Source: Cellvibrio sp. (lineage in GTDB: Bacteria; Pseudomonadota; Gammaproteobacteria; Pseudomonadales; Cellvibrionaceae). From it: a stretch of DNA of 64,000 nucleotides. Positions within the stretch are counted from its first letter, which is position 1. Each line of letters begins with the position of its first letter. The stretch covers positions 744,001 through 808,000 of the forward strand of contig JADJRD010000001.1 in assembly GCA_016712405.1 (NCBI GenBank), written 5' to 3'. Below the pieces are notes generated by a model. It made no database searches. It was not told the origin of the DNA and worked only from the letters and a program-made list of their open reading frames with translations. The position numbers and the translations under genes are program-made. Positions 54,948-63,918 of this stretch are shown one piece after another.

Positions 54948-55298
54948 TTAAAACAAATCCGTAAATACAGATTCAGTGTGAGGCGTTAACTTCGCAATAT
55001 CCAATCCACGCAACAACCAATCAAACTGCTCATCGGTTAATAACAAAACAGAATCACCCTTGCGCGGCCATTTGAACCTGTTCCTCTCCAAGCGTTTATA
55101 CCACAAACAAAACCCGGTTTTGTCCCAGTAAAGAATTTTGATTTTGTTACGCGAGCGATTGCCAAACACAAACAGTGCACCGGAAAATACATCCAGCTCC
55201 ATCACGTCGCTCACGCGAATACTTAACCCATTAATCGACTGCCGGAAATCCACAGGGTCGCGGTGCACATAAATCGTAACTGATTCCCGGCGAATCAT
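54948..55298 (-). CDS. tnpB: IS66 accessory protein TnpB (outer copy)
   Basis: A 116-residue IS66 Orf2 protein: VYVHRDPVDFRQSINGLS-type start, LFVFGNRSRNKIKILYWDKTGFCLWYKRLE and a C-terminal LLRGLDIAKL. It is identical to the inner copy and required with TnpA for transposition, although its biochemical role is unclear. Confidence 0.95.
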   Translation of the reverse strand: MIRRESVTIYVHRDPVDFRQSINGLSIRVSDVMELDVFSGALFVFGNRSRNKIKILYWDKTGFCLWYKRLERNRFKWPRKGDSVLLLTDEQFDWLLRGLDIAKLTPHTESVFTDLF

Positions 55299-55427
55299 GA
55301 CAGTGCTTTAATCAGTTGCGACAACCAAATCACATCAGGCAAGCTTTCGAATTGCAATGAACAAGATTCCAAACGGCACTCTAGCCTGTAGCTTGTTGTA
55401 GTGGCATGTTGCTTCATGCGAGCAACT
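55295..55427 (-). pseudogene. tnpA: IS66 TnpA, 3' part of the outer copy
   Basis: The C-terminal 43 codons of tnpA (from ARMKQHATTTSYR to LSQLIKALS) of the outer element. It is cut off from its start by the inner IS66 at 55428. The remaining 5' part is at 58081-58241. It overlaps tnpB by 4 bases. Confidence 0.9.
55420..55427 (+). repeat. Target duplication of the inner IS66, left copy
   Basis: GAGCAACT, identical to 58073-58080 on the other side of the inner element. It lies within tnpA of the outer element. Confidence 0.93.
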
Positions 55428-55721
55428 GTAAGCGCCAAATAAACCCCACTCTTGCCAGCTTGTAAGCAATATCGCACAGCAAAATCCGAAAATTCCCACT
55501 GGCACATAAAATTTCAATAGATAAAATGACCAGCGCAAGGACGGGAACCAAAACAGGAAGTTTCGGTTAACGGAAAACCGTTTCAGGATGAAGCGATTAA
55601 ATGGATGTTGAACTGTAGGGACAAAGGCAGGAGCCGATGATGTCATGATGGCGTTTGAACTGCAGGATGCGGGAGTTGGCAGGACGCGACTCCCTTTTTT
55701 ATTTCGAATGTATTTTTCTTA
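55428..55721. other. Non-coding left end of the inner IS66 with structured region
   Basis: Counterpart of 53029-53321. It carries CGTTTCA-GGA-TGAAGCG in place of the outer TGAAACG arm and an identical terminator-like hairpin at 55671-55700. Substitutions between the copies concentrate here and in the tnpA 5' part. Confidence 0.6.
55671..55700 (+). terminator. Terminator-like hairpin in the inner IS66 left end
   Basis: Same GGGAGT/ACTCCC stem and T-run as at 53271-53300. Confidence 0.6.
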
Positions 55722-57283
55722 TTATTGTTTTTCGTTTTTCAGATCACAATTCCACGGCAAACATTTTTCTATTTCTTCAACAGTTGTTGCGTTAGGTAAT
55801 TCCGTAAAAATATTTTTCAAATAGGCATAAGGTTCAAGGCCATTGGCTTTTGCAGTTTCAATCAAGCTGTATAAATTGGCACTTGAGGTTGCGCCTTTTT
55901 GACTCGCACTGAACAACCAATTTTTTCGACCCACCACAAAAGGTCTAATAGCATTTTCAGCGGCATTGTTATCTATCGGATAATCCCCCGAATCGAGATA
56001 ACGAATTAATCTTGGCCATTGCTCGTGTAAATAAAATAACGCTTTACCAATCGCCGATTCAGGCGGCGAATGGGCAATGCTTTTATCCAGCCAGGATTTT
56101 AATTTATCGATAATCGGTTTGGATTGTTGTTGTCGTACAGTCAATTTTTCGGATGATGTCTTTTCTTTGATATCACTTTCAATGCGATAGAGTTGTTGAA
56201 TGTAGGCCAATGCCTGATCCGCTTTTCCGGTTTTGCCTTTGGGTTGCATTTTTTGCGCATCGATAAATTTGCGTCGTGCATGTGCCCAACAACCTAATCG
56301 ATGTAGTTGATTTTTGTCGCACACACCGTTGTAGCCGGAAAAACCATCGACCATCAGTGCGCCTTGATAATCGCGCAGTAAAGCTTCAGCGGCTTTTCCA
56401 CTGCGTGTCGGCTCGTATTGAAACAACACCGCAGCACAGGTTGGCATTGTGCAGCGCAATACCCACATAAAACTCTGTGTTTCAGCCGCGCGGCCAGGTT
56501 CATTCAAGACTTGCACTCTGGTCTCGTCTGCGTGAAGAATGTTTTGATCCAATATTTTTTCGTGAATCAAATTAATCAGTGGTTGCACTAACTGACCGCA
56601 ACGAATCATCCAATTCGCTAATGTGGTGCGATCCAACTCAATGCCAATACGTTTGAAGATGTCGGTTTGTCGATAAAGTGGTAAAGCATCTACATATTTT
56701 TGTGTAGCAACACTCGCGAGCAAACCGGGTGATGCGATACTTTTGTCGATAGGTTGGGCAGGCTTACTGGCCGTGATTAAAAATCCTTCGCAGCAAGGGC
56801 AGGCGTATTTTAAACGCTTGTGGTGCAGCACTTGAATCTTCGCTGGAATCACATCCAGTTGTTCGTGTGATTCAAAACCGATTTGTTTTAAAACAGAACC
56901 ATCGTGCGGGCAGACTTTCTGCTCTTCAGGCAGATCATGGATAATCTCAACGCGAGGTAAATTCGCAGGAATAGATTCGCGATGTTTTTTGCGTTGATGC
57001 GCTGCAACAGTAACCGTGGCATCTTGTGATTCAACTTCGGTATTCGAAGAAGCGCTTTCATCTTCTTCCGCCTCAACAAACAAGTCAGCCTGAATCGCTT
57101 CCAGCTTTTCACTGGAGGATCCAAACTGTTTTTGATTCAGTGAGCGGATGTAATCTTCAAGCAGTTGAATGCGGTTGTTTTTATCAGAGATGACTTTATT
57201 GTTTTCTGAAATAATTTTATCTTTTCAGAAATTATTTCTTTTAGTTGATCTATTTCTTGAGTGATTTCGTGAGTATTTTGCAT
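55722..57283 (-). CDS. tnpC: IS66 transposase TnpC of the inner element
   Basis: From about 57083 to the stop, 453 residues are in one frame with all IS66 DDE blocks (LHADETRVQVL; LMVDGFSGYNG; DNNAAENAIRPF). The natural start is probably the ATG at 57283 (MQNTHEITQEIDQLKEIISE), a coiled-coil N-terminus that runs out of frame at GAAAAG near 57225. A -1 shift there gives KDKIISENNKVISDKNNRIQLL and joins the main frame. Both IS copies share this, so it may be programmed frameshifting or a shared lesion. Confidence 0.9.
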
Positions 57284-57350
57284 GAATGTATTTTACCAAA
57301 AAATGCCATTCATGCAACAGAAAAATATTGCTTTAATAACAATAATTATA

Positions 57351-57701
57351 TTAAAACAAATCCGTAAATACAGATTCAGTGTGAGGCGTTAACTTCGCAA
57401 TATCCAATCCACGCAACAACCAATCAAACTGCTCATCGGTTAATAACAAAACAGAATCACCCTTGCGCGGCCATTTGAACCTGTTCCTCTCCAAGCGTTT
57501 ATACCACAAACAAAACCCGGTTTTGTCCCAGTAAAGAATTTTGATTTTGTTACGCGAGCGATTGCCAAACACAAACAGTGCACCGGAAAATACATCCAGC
57601 TCCATCACGTCGCTCACGCGAATACTTAACCCATTAATCGACTGCCGGAAATCCACAGGGTCGCGGTGCACATAAATCGTAACTGATTCCCGGCGAATCA
57701 T
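57351..57701 (-). CDS. tnpB: IS66 accessory protein TnpB (inner copy)
   Basis: 116 residues, identical to the outer copy. It overlaps tnpA by 4 bases (ATGA), as is usual in IS66 elements. Confidence 0.95.
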   Translation of the reverse strand: MIRRESVTIYVHRDPVDFRQSINGLSIRVSDVMELDVFSGALFVFGNRSRNKIKILYWDKTGFCLWYKRLERNRFKWPRKGDSVLLLTDEQFDWLLRGLDIAKLTPHTESVFTDLF

Positions 57702-57991
57702 GACAGTGCTTTAATCAGTTGCGACAACCAAATCACATCAGGCAAGCTTTCGAATTGCAATGAACAAGATTCCAAACGGCACTCTAGCCTGTAGCTTGTT
57801 GTAGTGGCATGTTGCTTCATGCGAGCAACTGGTATGAATGCCGCTTCGTTGGTGTTACACAATTGCGTTCTGCGCAAACTGAAATAGGCTTGATCAAGAT
57901 CATGCTGTTTGCAAAATGCAGCGGCGGTTAAACCACTGTCCGCATGTTGCTGAAAGAGTGATAGCCACTGTTCTTTGCTGCGTCGAATCAT
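57698..57991 (-). CDS. tnpA: IS66 accessory protein TnpA (inner copy)
   Basis: A 97-residue IS66 Orf1 protein with a helix-turn-helix N-terminus: RRSKEQWLSLFQQHADSGLT, AAAFCKQHDLDQAYFSLRRTQL. It is probably a DNA-binding subunit of the transposition machinery. Intact, unlike the outer copy. Confidence 0.93.
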   Translation of the reverse strand: MIRRSKEQWLSLFQQHADSGLTAAAFCKQHDLDQAYFSLRRTQLCNTNEAAFIPVARMKQHATTTSYRLECRLESCSLQFESLPDVIWLSQLIKALS

Positions 57992-58072
57992 AATGCCTCC
58001 TGGATTGTTTTGGAGGCTTGAGGTTAATCGGTTTTAGGTTTGGGTGTTAGGTGGGGTTGTTTTGGCGCTTAC

Positions 58073-58080
58073 GAGCAACT
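58073..58080 (+). repeat. Target duplication of the inner IS66, right copy
   Basis: GAGCAACT, identical to 55420-55427. Confidence 0.93.
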
Positions 58081-58241
58081 GGTATGAATGCCGCTTCGTC
58101 GGTGTTACACAATTGCGTTCTGCGCAAACTGAAATAGGCTTGATCAAGATCATGCTGTTTGCAAAATGCAGCGGCGGTTAAACCGCTGTCCGCATGTTGC
58201 TGAAAGAGTGATAGCCATTGTTCTTTGCTGCGTCGAATCAT
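58081..58241 (-). pseudogene. tnpA: IS66 TnpA, 5' part of the outer copy
   Basis: The N-terminal 54 residues of the outer tnpA, starting at 58241 and ending where the inner IS66 enters. It differs from the inner copy by a few silent changes and one Asn-to-Asp change (NTDEAAF). Confidence 0.9.
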
Positions 58242-58322
58242 AATGCCTCCTGGATTGTTTTGGAGGCTTGAGGTTAATCGGTTTTAGGTTTGGGTGTTAG
58301 GTGGGGTTGTTTTGGCGCTTAC

Positions 58323-58330
58323 TTTATTTC
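58323..58330 (+). repeat. Target duplication of the outer IS66, right copy
   Basis: TTTATTTC, identical to 53021-53028. It lies 13 bases beyond the subtilase stop. Confidence 0.9.
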
Positions 58331-58343
58331 TATTAGATTTTAG

Positions 58344-61300
58344 TTACACTCGATTTCGAGGGATTGGCACCATACACAAAACCAAAAGTGCAATGAAAAG
58401 TAAACCAACATTGCCTCCCCCACCAGAACTTTCTGCTTTAGTGACAGTAACAGTCTGTATTGCGGTCGCTTTATTTCCTGATAAATCTGTTACTGTCCAA
58501 ACCACATTGTGAGTACCAACCCCAAATGGACCCGTCTTGTCTGGCGCCGCCACAATGGATCCATCGACCGCATCAAACACAACCGGAACACCCAATTCAA
58601 CTACTATTGTTTTTTTAGAAGATTCAACATTGATATTAGGCGGCGCAACCATTACAGGAGGAATCGTATCAACAACAGTCAGTATTTGTGTTGCTTGTTT
58701 TTTTCCAATATTGTTTTCTGCCTCCCAGATTAACTCATGCCTACCTAAACGAAATGGACCTGGAGTTAACAATTTCGCCTCTAGCACTGCACCTAACGGA
58801 TCCACAACTTGAGGTTTTTCAAGTGTTAAGGAAGTCAACGCCGATGTCGCTTCAACACTTATCTCACTTAATGTACCAAATTGTGGGAGCCTCTGAAGCC
58901 TGCCCTCATTACCTATAACAAATATATTGTTTAATGTCTGTTCGACACTATTGTTATCTATATCAGTTGCTTTAAGTAGTAATGATCCCAAGTGTGCTCC
59001 ACTTCCAATTGCTAATTCCGCGACATATTCATATTGATTCTTTTGTAGAGGAAGCGATACCCAGTTTGAATCATCCAATCTATAGGAGAGCGTCAGAGCA
59101 AGATCATCAGCATCATGATCATCCTCAAGTCTAAATTTGAACTTTGCCACTTCTCCGTCTAACACACGCGAAGGTTTATCGTCATTTAAAAAAACCAAAT
59201 CTGTGATAATCGGTGGACGAATGTAATTACTAGCGGAGTCAGCTGGCGTAGAATTTAGAGATAAATTAATTCTAATATCTGAAACATCTTCTTTACCCAA
59301 GAAACGGGTAGGCATTTGTAGATCCAAGGTTAAATTATCACAGGTTTGCAATTCCTCATCTTCAGAAAACAGAAAACCATCCGTCGTATCTTCTTCTAAT
59401 AATTGATTATCACAACTCAATTGATATGGAGTGCTCTCAGAAAAAATATTCCGTTGTTCATCTTGCTGAAATCCAAAACAGAAAAGGCAATTCTGACTAC
59501 TGAGCAAAATAAATATTTTTTCTTGCTTATCAAAATAGAATCGTCCTGAAGCGTAATAACCTGAATCTGTGACGTTCAGCACATTTGAATCTGATTGATA
59601 GATAACTTTGACGTTATTATTAAAATCTTGATTCACTTTCATAATTGAACCCTTGTCAGGGAAGGCAATGTTCCCTGTCTCAAAAATAGCAGGTGAAAAA
59701 AATTCGTCTTCTTCTGGATTAGAAACGCTGAAAGCAGAATGCCATTCACTCGGCTCAAGCGTAGAAAGCTCGGAATAAAGTGTAATTGGTGTTGACTTGT
59801 CCAAAGACTCTATCGCAGTAAAGGAACTGCCCAATAGGGTTCCATTTCTGACGGATTGATTATTCATGCCGATTCTCGCTCCTTCTTTCAGCACTAGAGA
59901 ATCCGCATAATTAAAAATTACCTTTCCAGCAGCCCTCAAATCTAAATTCAAGGTATGATTTTCATTTAATCCATTAATTTGATCTTGAATTAAATAGAAA
60001 CTATTAATATCCTCGCCCTTGCCTCTCACCATATACATAAGACTCATCGAAAAATCATTGGGCAAGCTATTCATCCTAAAGGGCGTTATTGAACAAGAAA
60101 ACATAAAATCGTTCAAAATACCGGGTATATAGAACATTCCACATGAATCTACTTCGTCATAAGTAGAAATTTTATTAGCTTGGCCTTCTTGGTTTATTAT
60201 GTCTCCGAAATCAATACTGTGCGTTGCTTCAGACTTATCAATTGTCAAATCTGCTTTATCTGTCAACATTATATTGTCTTTGTATATTCGTACGGTTCCA
60301 GGAAAACAAGCATCGTCGTCACTCAAAAACCAAAGACCTTTATAAGTACCTGGCCTCAAATTTACTTCATACACATCTGGTTTCGAATCGCAATCATAGT
60401 CACCTGTATAGGCAAGCTTTCCATTTTCATCAAAAATTGAGAATAAGGCGGCGTCTTTTTCGGCACCAAAATTCAGATTTAATTTTGCTGCTTTAAACAG
60501 GACAGTACTGATCATGTGATTTTCGCTACCCGACGAAAATTGCAGTGATCCTTCGTGATGCAATGAAGCATTATCAGGAAACGTTAGCGTCTCGTTGTCT
60601 ACTGATAATTCAAGATCTACCGTTTCTGTCTGATTAGGATTTAAAGCAATATTGGTATTGCTTGACGCCAGAATAGTTGTGCCATTGGGAAACGCATCAC
60701 TATTGAGCTTGTTAATCACTATTGGGTTATTTGATATATTTTTTATGGTCAATGTTTTAGTTGACTTCCACTCCGTCTGCTCAATATCAACAAAACCAAA
60801 ATCCACTAGCGAATTTGAAAATATCCATTGGGAAGATGCTGCCGCAACTAAATCCATTTTTCCTGCACCCTGACTAAAAACATCATCATCAATTTTTTGC
60901 GCGCTCGAAATGAGAAGCGACTTAATTTCTGCCGAACTTAAATTTGGATGTAATTGTTTAAGAAGTGCCGCACCTCCCGCAACATGGGGAGACGCCATAC
61001 TGGTACCGCTTAATTCTCGATATTTACCTTCAGGAGCAGTCGAATTGATTTCTACTCCCGGCGCCACAACCTCTGGTTTAATAAAAGATGCACCTTTTAC
61101 CGGACCACGCGAACTAAAATCTGCCATTTTATTTAGATTATCAGTAGCACCCACAGTTAATACTTTTTCGGCATTGCCGGGAGCACCAACTGTAAAGTTA
61201 TCTGCACTATTGCCCGCAGCAACAACGACAACTACGCCAGATTCAACGACTTTATTTGCGGCCTCTGAAACAGGAGAGTTAAACGGACTTGGACTACCTA

Positions 61301-62234
61301 AACTCATGTTGATGATATCAACCTTATCATCTGTCAGCGGATCACCATCTGGATCGAGCGCATACTCCATCGCCGCAATGATAGAACTGTCAAAGCCAGA
61401 TCCAGAATCATCGAGTACTTTTAACGCATAAAGTTTTGCGTCAGGAGCCACACCTTTTAATACGCCATTCGCCGCAACTATACCTGCCACATGAGTTCCA
61501 TGACCATGCCGATCCATAGCATCATTTGCATCCTCTCCATCAATGAAGTTTCGCCCGAGAACTACTTTACAATTCGCCCCCAAACAACCACCAAGATCAG
61601 GGTGAAAATGATCAATTCCTGTATCAATAATAGCGACTGTTATATCTTTTCCAGTAATCAACTCATTTTTAGCATCTCGCATAGCCCAAATTAAATTTGC
61701 TCCCGTAACAGGTACACTGTTATTCAAATAGGCACTGACTTGATTGTCAGGATACACATCTGAAACAAACGGTAATTTTCGAATAGATTCAACGTCTTTA
61801 GCTTTAGCTGGAATGTTGATGCTGTTATTCAGTTGAATAAATTTTCTATGAATACGAGTTGCTAGATGTTTAGTTTTAAGCTCTTTAACTAATGACGCTT
61901 GACTACTCGAGATCTTTTGTTGATGTGTTTGCAACGTTTTGGCAAATTTTTGTATTTGCGTAGATTGTAGATTCGACGAATTAATACCTTGTTGCTTTTG
62001 TAACTCCAATTTGTAGCTAATTACAGACTTTTCCTTTAGTTTAACGATCAATCGAACCGATCTATTGGCATCTCGTAAAACCTGTTTCGAAGATGTTTCG
62101 AAATCAGCATTACTGGTAGCAACAGTATTCTGAATATCAGTTTGAGGATCTGCCTGAGTGCGAATATCGGCAAAAGCTGATAACGAAAGCATTGAAAAAG
62201 ACAAAATGAAAAATTTTGAATAGCATCCAAACAT
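58344..62234 (-). CDS. Secreted subtilisin-like protease (S8) with HYR domain and GlyGly-CTERM-like tail
   Basis: A 1296-residue exported protease. A signal peptide (about 1-22, ending SAFA) and an inhibitor-like propeptide region (about 45-165) precede the S8 domain with the triad D204 (IIDTGID), H245 (HGHGTHVAG) and S412 (SGTSMASPH), plus VVAAGNS for the oxyanion Asn. A long beta-rich region of unknown type follows, then a hyalin-repeat-like domain near the end (PPNINVESSKK ... VVWTVTDLSGN). The C-terminus has SGGGGN, a hydrophobic stretch and RNRV, the layout of GlyGly-CTERM sorting signals processed by rhombosortase. The ATG at 62234 follows AAGGA. Confidence 0.92.
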   Translation of the reverse strand: MFGCYSKFFILSFSMLSLSAFADIRTQADPQTDIQNTVATSNADFETSSKQVLRDANRSVRLIVKLKEKSVISYKLELQKQQGINSSNLQSTQIQKFAKTLQTHQQKISSSQASLVKELKTKHLATRIHRKFIQLNNSINIPAKAKDVESIRKLPFVSDVYPDNQVSAYLNNSVPVTGANLIWAMRDAKNELITGKDITVAIIDTGIDHFHPDLGGCLGANCKVVLGRNFIDGEDANDAMDRHGHGTHVAGIVAANGVLKGVAPDAKLYALKVLDDSGSGFDSSIIAAMEYALDPDGDPLTDDKVDIINMSLGSPSPFNSPVSEAANKVVESGVVVVVAAGNSADNFTVGAPGNAEKVLTVGATDNLNKMADFSSRGPVKGASFIKPEVVAPGVEINSTAPEGKYRELSGTSMASPHVAGGAALLKQLHPNLSSAEIKSLLISSAQKIDDDVFSQGAGKMDLVAAASSQWIFSNSLVDFGFVDIEQTEWKSTKTLTIKNISNNPIVINKLNSDAFPNGTTILASSNTNIALNPNQTETVDLELSVDNETLTFPDNASLHHEGSLQFSSGSENHMISTVLFKAAKLNLNFGAEKDAALFSIFDENGKLAYTGDYDCDSKPDVYEVNLRPGTYKGLWFLSDDDACFPGTVRIYKDNIMLTDKADLTIDKSEATHSIDFGDIINQEGQANKISTYDEVDSCGMFYIPGILNDFMFSCSITPFRMNSLPNDFSMSLMYMVRGKGEDINSFYLIQDQINGLNENHTLNLDLRAAGKVIFNYADSLVLKEGARIGMNNQSVRNGTLLGSSFTAIESLDKSTPITLYSELSTLEPSEWHSAFSVSNPEEDEFFSPAIFETGNIAFPDKGSIMKVNQDFNNNVKVIYQSDSNVLNVTDSGYYASGRFYFDKQEKIFILLSSQNCLFCFGFQQDEQRNIFSESTPYQLSCDNQLLEEDTTDGFLFSEDEELQTCDNLTLDLQMPTRFLGKEDVSDIRINLSLNSTPADSASNYIRPPIITDLVFLNDDKPSRVLDGEVAKFKFRLEDDHDADDLALTLSYRLDDSNWVSLPLQKNQYEYVAELAIGSGAHLGSLLLKATDIDNNSVEQTLNNIFVIGNEGRLQRLPQFGTLSEISVEATSALTSLTLEKPQVVDPLGAVLEAKLLTPGPFRLGRHELIWEAENNIGKKQATQILTVVDTIPPVMVAPPNINVESSKKTIVVELGVPVVFDAVDGSIVAAPDKTGPFGVGTHNVVWTVTDLSGNKATAIQTVTVTKAESSGGGGNVGLLFIALLVLCMVPIPRNRV

Positions 62235-62661
62235 ATAAATTCCTTGCATTGTAGAGGATAACAATTAACCGATTGATTACTAATGAGAATCAAAGGTCAA
62301 ACAATCATGATTATTTTCCGGCCAGAAGTATAAAATTTATACAGAAAATAATCCCACTTGGGTGCACAGTTTGAACAGCGATAATGATAAAGCAAATATT
62401 GAAAATATTCTAAAGATGTCTAATCAACATCTAGATAGTTCGGTGAACAGTACAGATCACCTCCGAAGGAGATGAAAGGTCAATATAATTTAAAAATGCA
62501 GATTTTCACTGACCAACCTTACACTTCTCATATAGTTTTTTATTTTCAAATGAATATTTTAAGCATATACAAAGCGAAAACACCAATTTTGATTGAGTTA
62601 AGACTGAGGAATTGAGATATTGATAACAATGAATAGTTCAGATTATACCGAAATTACTTGC
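62235..62661. other. Intergenic region between the subtilase and response-regulator genes
   Basis: About 430 AT-rich bases that must carry the subtilase promoter. A CACCTCCGAAGGAGATG hairpin lies at 62459-62475. No gene or repeat is supported. Confidence 0.5.
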
Positions 62662-63918
62662 TCAATCCTCGTCATCATCCCCAATCACCATATTCCCTCC
62701 CGCTTCTTTTGCCCGCTGAAGCAATAAATTGGCTCTTGATATTTGCTCATCCAAACTGGAATAGAGTTGATTAGTAACGCCAGCACTGAAACTAAAATGG
62801 TAATTTGTATTATTTACAGTGAAATTTTCGCCTGAAAATAATTGTTTGACTTTACTAATAAAAGCCAAGGCTTTTTCATTATCCAATCCCGGCATCATTA
62901 AATAAAAGATATCTGTATCGGCGCGCGCTAATAAAAAACGGCTCAACATTGATTGCAACTGTTCGGCGACCAACTTGAGAACATAATCACCATACTCATT
63001 GCCTTGCTCGGTATTGACGCGACCAAAGGCGTCTATATCAATAACAGCGACCGCGATTTGTGAAGAATTGGCTCGCGCATTTTTATGCTGTTCGCGGCCT
63101 AAATTGAAAAAATGAGCGCGATGATACAAGCCCGTTAAATGATCGTGAGTCGCATTGAAGGCTATTTTTTCAACCAACTCCAAAAACTCAATATTGTGAT
63201 TAATACGGCAATAAAATTCTTCAGGATGGAAAGGTTTATGTAAGAAGTCATTAGCGCCATGCTTAATAAATTTGGCGGATAGAGCCTCATTACTTTCACC
63301 GGAAACACCAATCATAATCAGATCAGTTTTGTCATATTTATAACGCAGATTTTTAACCAATTCGAAGCCATCCATGCGCGGCATGTTGTAATCAGTAATC
63401 AACAATTTTACGTCGGAGTTTTCCAACATCACCTTAATCGCATCAACACCATCTTCAGCCTGCAACACTTGATAGAGATGGCGCTTGAACAAATTCACAA
63501 CATGCTTGCGTGACATATCAGAATCATCGACGACCAACACTTTGATACTTTGGTTTTTCTCCAAGCGCTGAATCATGTCAATCGCTTTACTATAAGCATA
63601 TCGACCCTCTTTAGTTAAATAGTCGACTATCCCTTTACTGAATAGTTGTTCGCGCTTCTTCTCGTCATAACTTCCTGTTAACACTATGGTTGGGATTTTT
63701 TTAGATAATATAAAATCGACTACCTCTCCATCGAGTGCATCCGGTAAATTTAAATCGGTTAATGCAGCAAAAAAACCGTCTTTATGCTCGTCACAGGCTT
63801 GTTTGACCTGCTCAAAGCTGTTGGCATAGACAACTTGATAGGCGGGTTTGGCCTGTAGCAAATGCCGCAACACCTTCATGACCATTTCACTGTCTTCGAC
63901 GACGAGAATTTTATTCAT
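62662..63918 (-). CDS. Response regulator with two receiver domains and a degenerate GGDEF domain
   Basis: A 418-residue signalling protein. Receiver 1 (about 1-120) has the acidic pair VEDSE and the phospho-Asp in LTDLNLPD; receiver 2 (about 126-245) has VVDDSD, LITDYNMPRMDGFE and the HKPF lysine. The GGDEF-type domain (about 262-415) has DHLTGLYHRAHFF and VIDIDAFGRVN, but the active-site loop reads ARADTDIFYL in place of GGDEF, so cyclase activity is unlikely. It ends with an acidic GDDDED tail. The start is the ATG at 63918. Related to the PleD group by layout only. No partner kinase is visible in the window. Confidence 0.9.
   Translation of the reverse strand: MNKILVVEDSEMVMKVLRHLLQAKPAYQVVYANSFEQVKQACDEHKDGFFAALTDLNLPDALDGEVVDFILSKKIPTIVLTGSYDEKKREQLFSKGIVDYLTKEGRYAYSKAIDMIQRLEKNQSIKVLVVDDSDMSRKHVVNLFKRHLYQVLQAEDGVDAIKVMLENSDVKLLITDYNMPRMDGFELVKNLRYKYDKTDLIMIGVSGESNEALSAKFIKHGANDFLHKPFHPEEFYCRINHNIEFLELVEKIAFNATHDHLTGLYHRAHFFNLGREQHKNARANSSQIAVAVIDIDAFGRVNTEQGNEYGDYVLKLVAEQLQSMLSRFLLARADTDIFYLMMPGLDNEKALAFISKVKQLFSGENFTVNNTNYHFSFSAGVTNQLYSSLDEQISRANLLLQRAKEAGGNMVIGDDDED

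Larger units (their letters stand above)
55428..58072 (-). mobile_element. Inner IS66-family element, complete
   Basis: A 2645-base element with the same inverted ends as the outer copy, inserted into the outer tnpA with an 8-base duplication. It holds tnpA (57698-57991), tnpB (57351-57701) and tnpC (55722-57283). The coding part is nearly identical to the outer copy apart from homopolymer length, so the two are recent relatives. The nested order shows it arrived second. Confidence 0.95.
53029..58322 (-). mobile_element. Outer IS66-family element, interrupted by a second copy
   Basis: Ends are inverted: GTAAGCGCCAAATAAACCCC on the left and the reverse complement GTAAGCGCCAAAACAACCCC on the right. 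Removing the inner element and its duplication leaves about 2641 bases. Genes run right to left: tnpA (split by the inner copy), tnpB (54948-55298) and tnpC (53322-54881, frameshifted). The left 290 bases are non-coding. The element inserted between efp and the subtilase gene and is probably inactive. Confidence 0.93.

Noticed and set aside
55335..55646. A minus-strand frame spanning the junction of the two IS66 copies
   Set aside because: It is created by the nested insertion joining the tnpA tail to the non-coding IS end.
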